From assembly GCA_036583965.1 (NCBI GenBank), contig JAZBQD010000019.1, positions 23,377,085 through 23,441,084 on the forward strand: a DNA stretch of 64,000 nt. The letters are read 5' to 3'. Positions 13,201 through 24,200 of the stretch are shown here, piece by piece (position 1 is the stretch's first letter; the number at the start of each line of letters is the position of its first letter). The DNA comes from Prunella strophiata (taxonomy: Eukaryota; Chordata; Aves; Passeriformes; Prunellidae). A program made the translations under genes and the position numbers. The notes beneath the pieces were generated by a model. It did not search any database. It was given only the letters and a program-made list of their open reading frames with translations, and had not been told where the DNA came from.

Positions 13201-15172
13201 ATTTACCAAAAAAACAGATTTAAAGACATTTCAAAGTATGCAGTTCAATTTTTTCTTGTGGATGGACCCCAATAAGATAACTCTTAACCCATGCAAAAGC
13301 CTCAGTGAATGTGCCTGACCCATGTACATAGCTGAGGGCCTCTACACACGTGCCTTGCTGTGCATGCTGAACTCAAGCCTGGATTGTCCCTGACAATGCA
13401 GATGAATGGTCTCATCAAGTTCACTGGAACTGCTCTCATTCAGGAAGTGAAGCACACAAACATTTTGCAGGATTTTGGTCCTAGTGTACACATAAAAATC
13501 ACACAGCTATAACATTTTTCACTTCAAGGCACTTCAGAACGTTTCCCTCCAATGCCCTATGCAATTTTGTACTGGAAGATCAAGCACATGTAGTACAAAA
13601 TGTGGATTAAGGCTAAGTAGAGGGCAAGTATGTACTGCAATAGAAACATTTCTGCAGCTTTAACTGTGTGTGATAAGATTAAAATACTCACAATTCTACA
13701 CTGATCAAGTAGAAAACTGCAACTCAACCTCTTAAAAAAAACTCACTGAAGACAAGTGACATCCCACAGTGTGCAACAAGGAAACAGACTGCTGCATCTC
13801 ACAACAGGCCAGACAAAGCCAACAGGGGTTAGGGGCAGGTCACCCACATGCTGTACTTTGGAATACATTCTCCAGAGACCAATGCACGCTCAAGAAAATT
13901 AAAGTCAGCCAGGATTTACATTTTTCTTGAGAAATGACAATTTGTTACATCCCTACCAACACCACTGGATAAGAAGGTTCCCCAGAGCAGTGCCATTGCC
14001 ACACTTCCACAGATTACGTCCAAATCCTTTCAATATTATGCAAACATGGTGTGTTTATTAACTGCCCTTACTCGGGGACCTTTGCAACATCCCGCACCTG
14101 CCAGCGGCTCGTCGCCACCGCTGCCCTGGCGACTCCCCGCTGCCAGCCTTACCTGGGGAGTCATGGTGGAGGGGTCCGGCTGCTCCGTGCCACCGCCCTC
14201 CTTGGGGGCACCTTGCGCGGCGTCCGGCTGGGCAGCGGCGGGCGGGGGTAAGGACGTCTGGGGCGGGGGGAAATGAGCCTGCGATGGCTTGACCGGGGGA
14301 GGGATGGAGGGGGCCAGGGCGGGCTGCGCGGGCTGGGAAGGAGAGGCCTGCGAGGAGAGCAGGTAGGGCTGGGGATGTGCCATGTAGCCCTGGGCGGGAG
14401 GCGGCAGGTAGGGCTGGGAGGCGGTGGCCGTGGGGGGCTCCAGGTAGGAGGGCGGGGGCTCGGAGAAGGACGGGGGCGGCTGGGAGGGCTGCGCCCGGGG
14501 CAGGTAGGGCTGGAGCGGCGGGGACTGGGCTGGGGGCGGCTGGGCGGGGGGCAGGTAAGGCTCGCTCTGGGGCGGCGGCAGGTAGGGCTGGGCGGGGGGC
14601 AGGTAGGGCTGGGCGGCGGGCTGCGGGGACTGCGGCGGCGAGGACAGCTCCATGTCCATGGGCACCGGCTCGGCGGGCACCGGCTCGCCCCAGTCGCCGT
14701 GCCCGCCCGGCGGCTCCTGCCCGTCGCGGTCCCGGGCCGCGGGGGGCGGCTTGCGGGGCGGTGGCTCACGGTGGGCGTACTGCTTCTGGTAGCTGCGGAC
14801 CGGCGGCGGCACCGGGGGCACCGGCGGCTGCTGCTGCCAGTCGGTGAAGGAGCCGGGCAGCGGCGGCGGCGGCAGCCCCGGCGGGGGCGGGCCCGGCGGT
14901 GGCGGGGGGCCCAAGAGCACGGACTGCAGCTGCTCGGAGAAGGACGGGGGCGGCTGGGCGGGGGGCAGGTAGGGCTGGGAGGCGGTGGCCGTGGGGGGCT
15001 CCAGGTAGGAGGGCGGGGGCTCGGAGAAGGACGGGGGCGGCTGGGCGGGGGGCAGGTAGGGCTGGGGATGTGCCATGTAGCCCTGGGCGGGAGGCGGCAC
15101 GCTGGGGGGAGGGATGGGCAGCGGCGGGGGCGGGATGGAGGTGGGGGGCGGCGGGTAGTGCCCGTCCGCCCC
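1..15172 (-). CDS. YLPM1: YLPM1 (YLP motif-containing protein 1, ZAP3), 5' part of the gene, partial at both ends
   Basis: Large nuclear, mostly disordered protein reported to bind RNA and protein phosphatase 1; its C-terminal P-loop kinase-like domain is not in this window. Minus-strand coding exons in transcript order: 14153-15172 (5' end broken), 8807-9043, 8514-8600 (tentative), 7697-7891, 5787-6530 and 1293-3605. Splice sites are canonical and phases agree. Recognised from PYLPPAQ-type proline repeats, the DPSTMTPQ / EQQQYWY junction, [39 protein letters not shown], the SRER...RRAG repeats and [18 protein letters not shown], all features of vertebrate YLPM1. Two problems: the initiator Met is absent because exon 1 runs into a 14-bp satellite, and exon 5787-6530 carries a one-base insertion. 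The gene continues left of base 1 after a donor at 1291-1292. Its order and orientation next to FCF1 fit conserved synteny. Confidence 0.95.
533..640 (-). mobile_element. CR1 LINE 3'-end fragment
   Basis: The plus strand reads atgaaatggattgggttgga, then agggac and a run of degraded consensus: the reverse complement of the typical CR1 3' terminus. Short and diverged, in a YLPM1 intron. Confidence 0.6.
1293..3605 (-). CDS. YLPM1: YLPM1 large internal exon with RG/RS-like repeats
   Basis: 771 codon equivalents, completing an Arg codon split at the acceptor (AG at 3607-3606) and ending in CTT CG|GTGAG (donor GT at 1292-1291). Order: [15 protein letters not shown]; a short Gln run from CTG repeats near 3338-3352; acidic linker; RG-rich block with tandem [10 protein letters not shown] units (about 2690-2900); about a dozen 12-residue GSRERxPxRRA repeats (about 2230-2690); Asp/Arg/Tyr-rich region with [20 protein letters not shown]; and [20 protein letters not shown] at the end. 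Arg/Ser/Gly composition suggests RNA-associated nuclear behaviour. Open throughout, with no frameshift. Confidence 0.95.
3740..5000 (+). mobile_element. CR1 LINE ORF2 fragment (reverse transcriptase region), decayed
   Basis: Lies in a YLPM1 intron, antisense to the gene. Translated pieces in several frames match CR1-type reverse transcriptase landmarks: a segment like [11 protein letters not shown], then [83 protein letters not shown] and VLHLGQGSP. Frames change several times and stops are present, so this is an inactive relic. It has no CR1 3' end and stops around the AQK motif. Confidence 0.85.
5787..6530 (-). CDS. YLPM1: YLPM1 exon with a one-base insertion
   Basis: Acceptor AG at 6532-6531 and donor GT at 5786-5785. 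The first part encodes [12 protein letters not shown] and [17 protein letters not shown]. The frame then has one base too many around 6351-6362, and the continuation [21 protein letters not shown] and [13 protein letters not shown] is read in the next frame. Flanking phases need 743 nt, while the exon is 744 nt, so one extra base is required independently of homology. The likeliest site is the TT in gcttca at 6357-6358. Everything else about the exon is normal, so this looks like a sequencing error rather than a dead gene. Confidence 0.92.
7697..7891 (-). CDS. YLPM1: YLPM1 internal exon (glutamine-rich)
   Basis: 65 codons, phase 0 at both ends. Acceptor ctgtag|CTCAAT (AG at 7893-7892) and donor GAG|GTGAGA (GT at 7696-7695). 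Encodes [19 protein letters not shown], then [15 protein letters not shown] and [19 protein letters not shown], a glutamine-rich helical stretch well conserved in YLPM1. It joins in phase to [12 protein letters not shown] of the next exon. Confidence 0.92.
8514..8600 (-). CDS. YLPM1: Candidate small YLPM1 exon
   Basis: 29 open codons on the minus strand ([17 protein letters not shown]...DIEVQNQ), ending at a good donor (CAG|GTAGGT, GT at 8513-8512). The assumed acceptor AG (8602-8601) has only a weak pyrimidine tract. Phase 0 on both sides fits the flanking exons. The QV..SP motif resembles the QVPESP stretch at the same place in mammalian YLPM1, where extra residues separate the EQQQYWY block from the PEED block. 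The donor is convincing, the acceptor less so. A cDNA read would settle it. Confidence 0.5.
8807..9043 (-). CDS. YLPM1: YLPM1 internal exon ([16 protein letters not shown])
   Basis: 79 codons, phase 0 at both ends. The acceptor AG is at 9045-9044 (ttacag|GAACAGCAG) and the donor GT at 8806-8805. It begins [20 protein letters not shown], directly continuing the DPSTMTPQ end of exon 1 as in other vertebrates. The remainder is acidic and Ser/Glu-rich ([13 protein letters not shown]), probably disordered. Reading through the donor adds unrelated residues, so 8807 is the real boundary. Confidence 0.9.
11545..12160 (+). mobile_element. CR1 LINE 3' part (end of ORF2 plus 3' end)
   Basis: Starts at [24 protein letters not shown] coding sequence followed by [12 protein letters not shown], then decayed frames equivalent to RRLRGDLIN and to the C-terminal RKNFF...RLPR...ESPS. 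It ends near 12155 with ccttccaaccttacccagtc, typical of CR1 3' ends. Inserted in the first YLPM1 intron, antisense to the gene. Confidence 0.85.
14153..15172 (-). CDS. YLPM1: YLPM1 exon 1, proline-rich N-terminal region, 5' end missing
   Basis: Open on the minus strand from [14 protein letters not shown] to DPSTMTPQ, ending at a donor (CTCCCCAG|GTAAGG, GT at 14152-14151). It encodes the proline-rich region with many PYLPPAQ units, the DW...RSYQKQ block and the [15 protein letters not shown] segment. The N-terminus is not intact. In mammals HYPPPP follows about a dozen residues after the initiator Met, but here the frame enters the GACA satellite at 15173. There is no ATG on this strand between the satellite and about 16640. 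Blocks encoding [20 protein letters not shown] and [10 protein letters not shown] occur twice, and the conserved SFREQ...LQQLQQMHQK segment expected near the N-terminus is not seen. The exon is certain; its 5' half is unreliable. Confidence 0.85.
14356..15100 (-). repeat. Internal duplicated blocks in YLPM1 exon 1
   Basis: A block of about 80 bases starting at about 14404 recurs nearly identically from about 14966, and a block of about 48 bases near 14356-14405 (encoding [10 protein letters not shown]) recurs near 15054-15100. The two blocks are in swapped order relative to each other. A third short copy of the first block's end lies at about 14935-14960. Near-identity at nucleotide level in a Pro-rich coding region suggests either recent duplication or assembly rearrangement. 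Confidence 0.8.
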
Positions 15173-16432
15173 GAGACAGACAGACAGAGACAGACAGACA
15201 GAGACAGACAGACAGAGACAGACAGACAGAGACAGACAGACAGAGACAGACAGACAGAGACAGACAGACAGAGACAGACAGACAGAGACAGACAGACAGA
15301 GACAGACAGACAGAGACAGACAGACAGAGACAGACAGACAGAGACAGACAGACAGAGACAGACAGACAGAGACAGACAGACAGAGACAGACAGACAGAGA
15401 CAGACAGACAGAGACAGACAGACAGAGACAGACAGACAGAGACAGACAGACAGAGACAGACAGACAGAGACAGACAGACAGAGACAGACAGACAGAGACA
15501 GACAGACAGAGACAGACAGACAGAGACAGACAGACAGAGACAGACAGACAGAGACAGACAGACAGAGACAGACAGACAGAGACAGACAGACAGAGACAGA
15601 CAGACAGAGACAGACAGACAGAGACAGACAGACAGAGACAGACAGACAGAGACAGACAGACAGAGACAGACAGACAGAGACAGACAGACAGAGACAGACA
15701 GACAGAGACAGACAGACAGAGACAGACAGACAGAGACAGACAGACAGAGACAGACAGACAGAGACAGACAGACAGAGACAGACAGACAGAGACAGACAGA
15801 CAGAGACAGACAGACAGAGACAGACAGACAGAGACAGACAGACAGAGACAGACAGACAGAGACAGACAGACAGAGACAGACAGACAGAGACAGACAGACA
15901 GAGACAGACAGACAGAGACAGACAGACAGAGACAGACAGACAGAGACAGACAGACAGAGACAGACAGACAGAGACAGACAGACAGAGACAGACAGACAGA
16001 GACAGACAGACAGAGACAGACAGACAGAGACAGACAGACAGAGACAGACAGACAGAGACAGACAGACAGAGACAGACAGACAGAGACAGACAGACAGAGA
16101 CAGACAGACAGAGACAGACAGACAGAGACAGACAGACAGAGACAGACAGACAGAGACAGACAGACAGAGACAGACAGACAGAGACAGACAGACAGAGACA
16201 GACAGACAGAGACAGACAGACAGAGACAGACAGACAGAGACAGACAGACAGAGACAGACAGACAGAGACAGACAGACAGAGACAGACAGACAGAGACAGA
16301 CAGACAGAGACAGACAGACAGAGACAGACAGACAGAGACAGACAGACAGAGACAGACAGACAGAGACAGACAGACAGAGACAGACAGACAGAGACAGACA
16401 GACAGAGACAGACAGACAGAGACAGACAGACA
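15173..16432. repeat. Perfect 14-bp tandem array (GAGACAGACAGACA) x 90
   Basis: Exactly 90 consecutive copies of the 14-mer gagacagacagaca with no mismatch that I can see. Fourteen is not a multiple of three, but the 42-base super-period has no stop, so all frames stay open and produce spurious ORFs of 500-880 residues. The left flank is YLPM1 exon 1 coding sequence; the right flank is CpG-rich sequence that should be the YLPM1 5'UTR or promoter. Complete homogeneity over 1.26 kb inside a coding exon suggests assembly gap filling. A very young satellite expansion is the alternative. Confidence 0.95.
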
Positions 16433-16660
16433 GCAGATGGTGCCCGCCCCGCTGGGGACCGGAGACGGGACAGGCGACACACGGGAGCCACTGCGGCCCG
16501 GCGCCGGGGCTTCCCTTGTGGGTAGGGCGCTCCGCAAGCGAGGCTGTGTAATGCCGCCCGGCGCTCCGAGGGCCGTGGTGTCCCTGGGGCGGCGGCGTCG
16601 ATGCCCTCGGTTACCCACGCTGAAGCACGAGTTAAATGTACAGATATGTTCTGTAGGCAC
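16433..16660 (-). promoter_or_regulatory. YLPM1: GC-rich 5' flank of YLPM1 (remnant of CpG-island promoter)
   Basis: CpG- and GC-rich sequence right of the satellite, upstream of YLPM1 on the minus strand, dropping to ordinary composition after about 16800. Contains no ATG on the minus strand, so it is 5'UTR or promoter rather than the missing N-terminal codons. No TATA box or defined start site can be assigned. Confidence 0.5.
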
Positions 16661-19600
16661 TTAGCAATGACTTGTGCCAAGTGCTGAACTCCTGTGGCAG
16701 GGCGGAGGCCCGTATGTGTGTGTGAATTCTTGTAGCTGGGCAGAGAAGCCTGGCGGCTGCGGGCCAGCAGGACACCGACACTGCGCTGTGCCCCTGCTCG
16801 GTGTCCTTGCAAGCACAGAAAGCCTGAGCAGTTTCTGTCATGGTCACTCTCTAGATCATGCCTCTTGAATCAAGGATCCCTAGCCAGTGAAGAAAGGCAG
16901 GTGTGGAGGAAAGGTCCTAAGACTTTTCAGTCAGGAGAAATATCAAGAAAATCAGATTGTTAGGTAGAGAAGAAGCTTTATCCTCTCTGGTGGAAAAGTT
17001 GGACTTTATGTTCATTTGTTGTTAAATTTCAGGAAATCCACAAGGAGATACACCATGAATCTGCAAGAAAATATTTGACTAAATTCGACTGAGATGCAAA
17101 TCTTTAAAAAAACTATCTTAATTTAGTACTTATAGAACTGCTTTTTCTATTCTTTAGTATCTCTTCATTCAGAGATATTATTGAAAGGATTATTGATCCT
17201 TTTCTATTTAGGATGGTCTGTTTAGATTTCACTCTCAGTGAATATGACTTTCAGGATGGCATTTGTATTTTTGGCCCACATCTACTGTTCCTTATACTGT
17301 ACTCAGCATTTATAAACCTGAGTTCTATGGGCCAGTTTACTCACTAAGCTTTTGAAACTCTGTCCTTCCAATACAGGGAATTCCTGTTGCAATTTTTCCT
17401 CCTGATCTATTCACTCTATGTGAGTTCTCTTGTGATCAGTTTACTAACAGTTATTTCCTGCAGGCAGGTCTCTCCTACTGTTTTTGCTGTTTGTTGTGGT
17501 TACTCAATATAGCCAAGACACTTGTTACTTCCCTTATGAGGGAATATATGTACCTACACACTTTCAGGGCAATTGCTTTCCAGCAATTGCTTTCCTACAT
17601 TGTGGAAGCCAAAATGTAACTTCCAAATAACTTGACAGATGCTTTTTCAATATTCAAATCTGGTTTGAGATGCAGTACAGTTGACTCCCACCAGACAAGA
17701 TACACTGGCTTTACCCGATCTACCAAAAAGGAACCCTGTTAAGTTCTCATTATGCCCTCTGATTCTTCTATTCAGAATATGTTATTTTTATAATTTTATC
17801 CTGTTCAATCTGTAACATTAAAGGGTGCCACCATGTTGGTCTAGGTTACTTTTTTTTTTAAAATAGCTCATGTTCTTCCTGCTTCTAAACACTATTATAC
17901 CACATTTCAGTTACCCTGCAATTAACCAGTGTCACATATTGGATCAGCAGCTTAAATTTCTTCATGTGATAAGGCTGTAGTAATCTTAAACCTTCTGGTG
18001 GCTCCAGAAAGAAGAAATTATTTTCTACCATTCCTTGCATTTATTCAGATTTTCTTTATGTGGTGCTCCTATGTTTTCTGTCTTCTGAAGCTATGGAAAC
18101 TGGCTACAGCAGGAGACAGGGTGTTAGCAGGGAGGCTGAATTCTCTAATTACTAAGAAACACTGCAAGCATCTGATCTGAGTCCTGTGCAGGTTTAAACC
18201 AACTGCCAGAGTTGAGTCAGGAAGGAATTTCTCTTCTGGTTTGGATGGACTGACAGAGTTCTGCATTTGTGGAAACATCAAAATATTCTAGTTTACCAAA
18301 CTCCTGTGACAATGATCTTTCCTCCTCTGACACACTATAAATTGGATCAGACACTGGGATGCCATTGTGTGCATGGAGTAAATATTTCCCTCTGAACCAA
18401 GTGTTTGGTACACAGGTTCCCTGGCATTGCAGGAGAAGCAGCTGATCATTCAGGTGGTCCTCTCCTGTCCTATTTATCTTCTGACCAGGCTCTTTGAGTT
18501 AATAGCCAAGTTTTTTGTCTTACCAATTATACTCAATTAATGAAAATTTCCTGATGGGTTTGCTCACTGCCAATACTTTCTTCTGCTCATCCTCCAACCC
18601 TCCTAACACATCTTTAGCAATTGCCCTATACCTGTTCCAGATTTCTACTTTTACTAAAACAAGCAGTAAAAGGAGAGTAAAAGGAATAAAAGATTTCAGT
18701 AAATGAGCACATTTGGTTTGATGCCTACCCATCATTTATGCTTAATACATATATTTTCATGAAGTCCCTGCAAAAGGCATTCTGCTGGCAGGAATATGTT
18801 CCCCAAATTCATCAGGCTGCTGTGCCTTCTACCTCTTCTGTGCCAGAAAGACTATTTTCAAATGTTACTCTAAAAGTCCATTCCTTTCTTCTTTCTTCTC
18901 CAGTCTCCTTCCATTTAGGTTAATTCCAGTGAAGTTATTTGCACTGGAACAATTCTAGTTAACTAGTGACTCAAAGAAGTCTTTCAAAACTAGAATTATT
19001 CTGAAAAGCAAGTTACAGAGATCTAATCCTACAACTGTTTCTCAGTCCTCACTTGACTAAACATGGGTTTCAAGTGTTCATGACAATACTTGATTGTTAA
19101 CTTAAAGAAATATGGATTAGATTGAGAGAACAAAACTAAGGATATTATTTTTGAAATGTATGTATTACATACTAACTGTAAAATCTCTCCATTGTTGGCT
19201 ACTTTCTTCCTGGCTAGAGGTGGAGAAAATTAACTTTAATTGTGATAGCCTGGAAGGGGCTAAATTTTCAAAGTGTCAGTATACTGTTATTTCAGGGATG
19301 TTTAGTATGTGAGCCTGCAACAAGCAAAGAGATAGCATGAGAGGAAGGTCTGATGTGTTCCTGAAGTTTCCTGCAGTATCTGTAGAGGTATGGTGCTAGC
19401 AAGGAGGTTACCAGGATGTCAGAGCATTTCCCAAAGGCAGGAAATGATCTCCACTGCATGCTGTCCAGCATACAGACAGCCAAGTTCAGCTATTAAAGCA
19501 TCCTTAAGGTTGGAGGAGACCTCCAAGTTCACTGAGTCCAACCATTACCACAGCACTGCCAAATCCACCACTAAACCATGTCTCTAAGCACCACATCCAC

Positions 19601-21294
19601 ACTTTAACACTTCCAGGCCCAATGATTCTACCACTTCCCTAGGCAGCCTGCTCCAATGCTTCACCACCTTTTCAGTGAAGCATTTTTTCCCAATATCCAA
19701 TCTTGGGATGGCACAACTTGAGGCCATTTCCTCTCATCCTGCAACCTGTTACCTGGGAGAAGAAACCGATGCCCACCTGGCTACACCCTCCTTTCTGGTA
19801 GTTGGAGAGAGTGACAAGGTCTCCCCTGAGCCTCCTTTTCTCCAGACTAAATGCCAGCTCCCTCAGTTGCTTCTCATCAGATTGTGCTCCAGGCCCCTCA
19901 CCAGCTCCACTGCCCTTCTCTGGACACACTCCAGCACCTCAATGTCTTGTAATGAGGGACCCAGAACTAAACACAGGACTCAAGGTGTGGCCTCACCAGC
20001 ACCAAGTGCAGGGGGAGGACTGCTTCCCTAGTCCTGCTGGCCACACTGTTTCTGATATAGGCAAGGATGCTGTTGGCCTTTGTGGCCACCTCTGCAGCCA
20101 AACCAGCATAAGGGACTACAGGATAAAGCTCTATTAAGGTCTGGAAATTTTCTTAATGATACCAAGAATATAATTTTTCTTGTCCTCTCCTGTACTACAC
20201 CTCCAGCATTTTGGCCAGGAAGTGTGCTTTGGCATGTTGGCTCCTGGTGACCCTCTCCACACCACACAGCAGAGATTGTAAGAGCAAATTACACTGCTAA
20301 AAATGAAAGAATAATGGAGGAGATATGAGAATGCTGAGTTTTTGCTTTGAAATACTTTTCCCCCTATATTTCTTCATGTGGTTTAATAATTTCTTTTCCC
20401 TCCCTCCCTGACCACTTCCTTCCCTGCAGCAAATTCTGCTGAGCCTTCTCTGGAAGACTCTTTATCTGCAACCATTGTCCTTATTCCTCCACAACGACTG
20501 TGCTCCCAGCCCACATTAATGCCTTTGCCCATTAGACACCTTCCTTCTTGTCCCTGATACATAACAAAAGTGATAAGGCTTTGAGGTGCATAGGACCCAA
20601 ACAAACACGAGCAAAAGACTTGTCCTGACCCAACCCTGCCCTGCCCTGCACCACTCCAAATGTAAGCAAAAGGACTGGGCTGCCAGCTAACCAAGTATAG
20701 AAATAGCAGTCTGAGAGGACACTCAAATAAACTTCATTCACTGTGCACTTGAATAAAAGCCTATAAATTCTGAATTAAAATCTAGATTGCTTTTCCTGAG
20801 AAAGCCACCAACTGGTGCAGATCTGATGTCTTTTCTGCAGAATGCAGAGTCTGATTTGACTAAACAGGTGTGAGGTAGCTTCCCAAAGGAATACCTGTCC
20901 CAGGTATACTCCAGGTGCAGCAGTAAGAAACTTTTAAAGTCTCTTGTGGTTTCATTCTCAGTCAGAGTTGCATCATCAATATTTAATTCAGAATGCTGAA
21001 ATCACTTTTTCCAACAGTCCCGATGCAGAGCTAGGCTCATTCTTGGTCCTGCTGCCCTCTGTTTCCCATATGCTTCTCCCAGCTGTAGGTAATCACACCA
21101 AGGCAGAGTATGGACGAATAAAACCAGACTCTTCAAAACAGCTTTTTCTTAGAAAAACAAGGTTAAGAAGTCAGTTTGGTGTTATCCACAGTCCTATGAG
21201 CAGAGTTCCAGCAAAAGAAGAAAGGAGGAGAGTAGAATCAGAAGGATCCTTATCCTGGCTCACAGTCCTAGCATTGATGGCTTGACTGGACAGG
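16661..21294. other. Intergenic region between YLPM1 and FCF1, including the FCF1 3'UTR
   Basis: No ORF resembles a known protein and I see no splice-supported exons. The FCF1 3'UTR must occupy the rightmost part; an ATTAAA hexamer on the minus strand at 20982-20987 is a possible poly(A) signal, but unproven. A CR1 copy occupies about 19500-20110. The rest is unassigned AT-rich sequence. Confidence 0.6.
19500..20110 (-). mobile_element. CR1 LINE 3' fragment
   Basis: The plus strand shows the reverse complement of a CR1 3' region: ggttggaggagacctccaag, accccttcc-type 3'UTR sequence, then ORF2 C-terminal coding. On the minus strand the latter reads as pieces such as [19 protein letters not shown] followed by [10 protein letters not shown]. 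It extends to about 20110 in the SALVRPH-equivalent region. Confidence 0.85.
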
Positions 21295-24200
21295 TTAGAA
21301 TCGGGGAGCTCCATAATCATCTGGCATCCTCTCAATATTGTACCTGAGAAAGAAGGAAAACTTATGAAGACAATCTACTCCACATTGCTCCCAACCCCAC
21401 TGTGGTGGTGCATCTACCCCCTCTTCCTCCTCAGGGCTGCACTACCATCTCAGGGATTCCTGCTAGGCCTTGGCCTCTGTGTAATGAGTTAGGAAGTGAA
21501 GCATCCCTCAAGCATACCAGGAAGCCTTGCATGACTAAGGTGAGAACAGCACTGACTGTACTGAGAACTCCTGCTGGCAGTCTATGGCAAAGGATGAGAT
21601 TGCCACTCATCCTCTGACAATCCGACCTAAGTTGTGGCCTGAGTGGAATGGTACCAATGTTACCAGAGTTTTGGAAACTCTAGTAGTTACCAGTCTGAAT
21701 TATGGCCAAGATGTAAAATTTATGCATGACTAAAAGCAGTCCTCTTGTGACCCTATAAGCAGTGGTCTTAAGTGAGGCCCTTAGAGCTTTCCTGGACTGC
21801 CATGGGCTGCACCAGCATCTCTCTCTGAGCAGGAAGCCTCTTGGTCTCAAGGCTGAGACACTTGAAGGACTGTCACTCAAGCCTTGCCTGCTGAGAAATG
21901 CAGAGACATTCCATGTGTTTCACTGAAGCTGAGGGGAATTTTTAACTGATACCTTTATACATTTATGTATACGTCTTTAGTGTCAGTGTGCATGCATGTG
22001 AATTGGCTGAAATACTTTTTACTGAGTATAGTATAAATATTGCTTCCTGAAACTATAATTAAGTCACTGTTATAACTGTAGTAAACCCTACTGAATCACT
22101 TTATAATTGTTAAATTAGTCAATGATTAAGTGCTTCCAAAATCTAATTAAGACAGAGATTGTTGACCAAGTCTGGGACTAAGATTGGATGCAGCTGCACC
22201 TGGACTCCATCAGGAGTTTGGAGAGCAAGGACATCCTTACTGAACCTCATGACTCAATGGGAAGGTCATCCTTTGCACTCCTGGTCTCCATGCACAACAT
22301 TCTAAAGTGATTTTAAGTCAATTTTCCTTTGTATGTTTCATCTATGTAGTAATAGAATGAACCTTGCCATTAAACTACTGTTAAAGTTGCACTGCTACAA
22401 TCTTATATTAAAAGCTGCTTTTGCTAGTGTACTTTTGACAGTGATGCTTCAAGTGGACTAAAGCATTCATTTGTGACACCCATGCAGCAACAGGCTTACA
22501 GGCAGACTGAACAGCAAAAAGCCTTGTTGCATTTCTACCTGCAGCTCAGATCCCCAGGAAGAAAAATTTTACTTCTGAAAGTAAAAAGTCTTCATAAGGT
22601 TGCTGTTATTCTTCACCTTAAACTCAGCAATCAGTCATCTCAAAAACTCACCATCTCCAGAGAAGGAAAAAACCCTGCAGTTTTGTGAGATCTGACTTAG
22701 GATTTAAGAGCAGATCACCACAGAAAATAAACCTTTAGACATTTAACTTATAATTCACATAATCATTTAGATTGGAAAAGACCTCCAAGATCACTGAGTC
22801 TAGCCTTTGATTGAATATCACCTTTACTGTAGCCTGCACTACAGACAATGAAGGAGAGAAGTACGTGGTGGCAGAGTCCCTGTCAGACAAGGACTGCACT
22901 GGGCAGGATTCCTTCCTGTCAGGGGGCCCTTACCTGTGCCTGGAAATATACATTATGGGCACTCCAGGGATTTTTCGTATTCTCCGCTTCAGCTCTTTAT
23001 CCACTGTGGCCACAATGTAACATTTGTGCTGCAAAAGAAGAAGGCAAGTCAGATTCAACACCCAGAAAGGAGTCATGGCTGACCAAACGTTCCTATTCAG
23101 TGAGCTCACTGAACACAAGGAGGCTGTGTCCTTAGCAAGGCATTACCAGGACTTGTACAGAATTCCACAGCAGACTAATAACATCCTTCTGCCCATCAAA
23201 ATAGACTCAAGAAATCTCTGAAACTCTGTCCAGCCTTTCAAGCTCACAGCATCCTAAGTGCTTCTTGATGCTGTCCTATACAACAAGAATGCTCAGGGAA
23301 GATAATACCTTGCATCAAATAGAGTCGTGCTAGAACTGAAAATGCCCCTTGGTGAGATTTTATAGTTATTCTGTGGGAAATTTAAGTCAGTCAGTAATTA
23401 GGAGGGTTCAGGAATTTTTAGTATGTTAGCAGGGTATAGAAAATGTCAGAAAGGGAGATACCTGAGTGACCCTCTGCACCAAGCAGTCATCGGCGTAGGT
23501 TCCTTTGTGCATACACGGCAAGCGTTCAAACCGAGGGTCCTTGGCAATTCTGTGGGGACATAAAAAGCAGCATCACAGCAATCAGACCAGTATGGAGGAG
23601 CAAGAACACCCCTTTCTGTGATATACAGAAGATTGTTCTCAAAACAAGGGATGAAGGGATGGAATAAATGGTAAACAAAGGTCAACTGAAATGAACTGCA
23701 GAAAAAAAAAAAAAGCAATTTGTCTAGTTATTATAGGTTAAGTATTTCTTAGTACCAAGTTCAGGACCCTGCAATAACCTAACCACCCTCTAGTGCAGGA
23801 GCACCAGTCATAGCAAGTGTTTTTCATTTATTTATATTAAAGTATTAAGTTCTAGAAACAGAGAAGAGCACCCTGCACCTACCTTAATGCCACACGGTAC
23901 TTCTGCCCTAACTTCTCGATTTCACCCATTACGCAATCTGTGATACACGGAATACCTAAATGCAAAAAAAGCATGCATTAAAACAAAGCAGCATTTATTC
24001 CCAGACCCCCACATACTGCCCACATGGTACAGAAACATCATGGAACTCTATAATGTATTAGTTACAGTGACAACTGATAGTGTTGCAAGGTGATTAAATG
24101 TAGAGCCACCAAGTTTAACCATGCCACGGTAATTTTAAAGTTATTAGTACTCTAGCTTTGCTGAAATCAGCATTTTAAAACTGTTACTTGACTGAAACCA

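Noticed and set aside
14273..14847. Plus-strand Gly/Arg- and Ala-rich ORFs opposite YLPM1 exon 1
   Set aside because: Antisense shadows of GC-rich proline-coding sequence; the minus strand has clear YLPM1 homology.
14036..16812. Very long ORFs on both strands with [14 protein letters not shown] or [12 protein letters not shown] periodic protein
   Set aside because: They arise because the 14-bp array has a 42-base super-period without stops in any frame. No homology, no credible start, and present in all frames.
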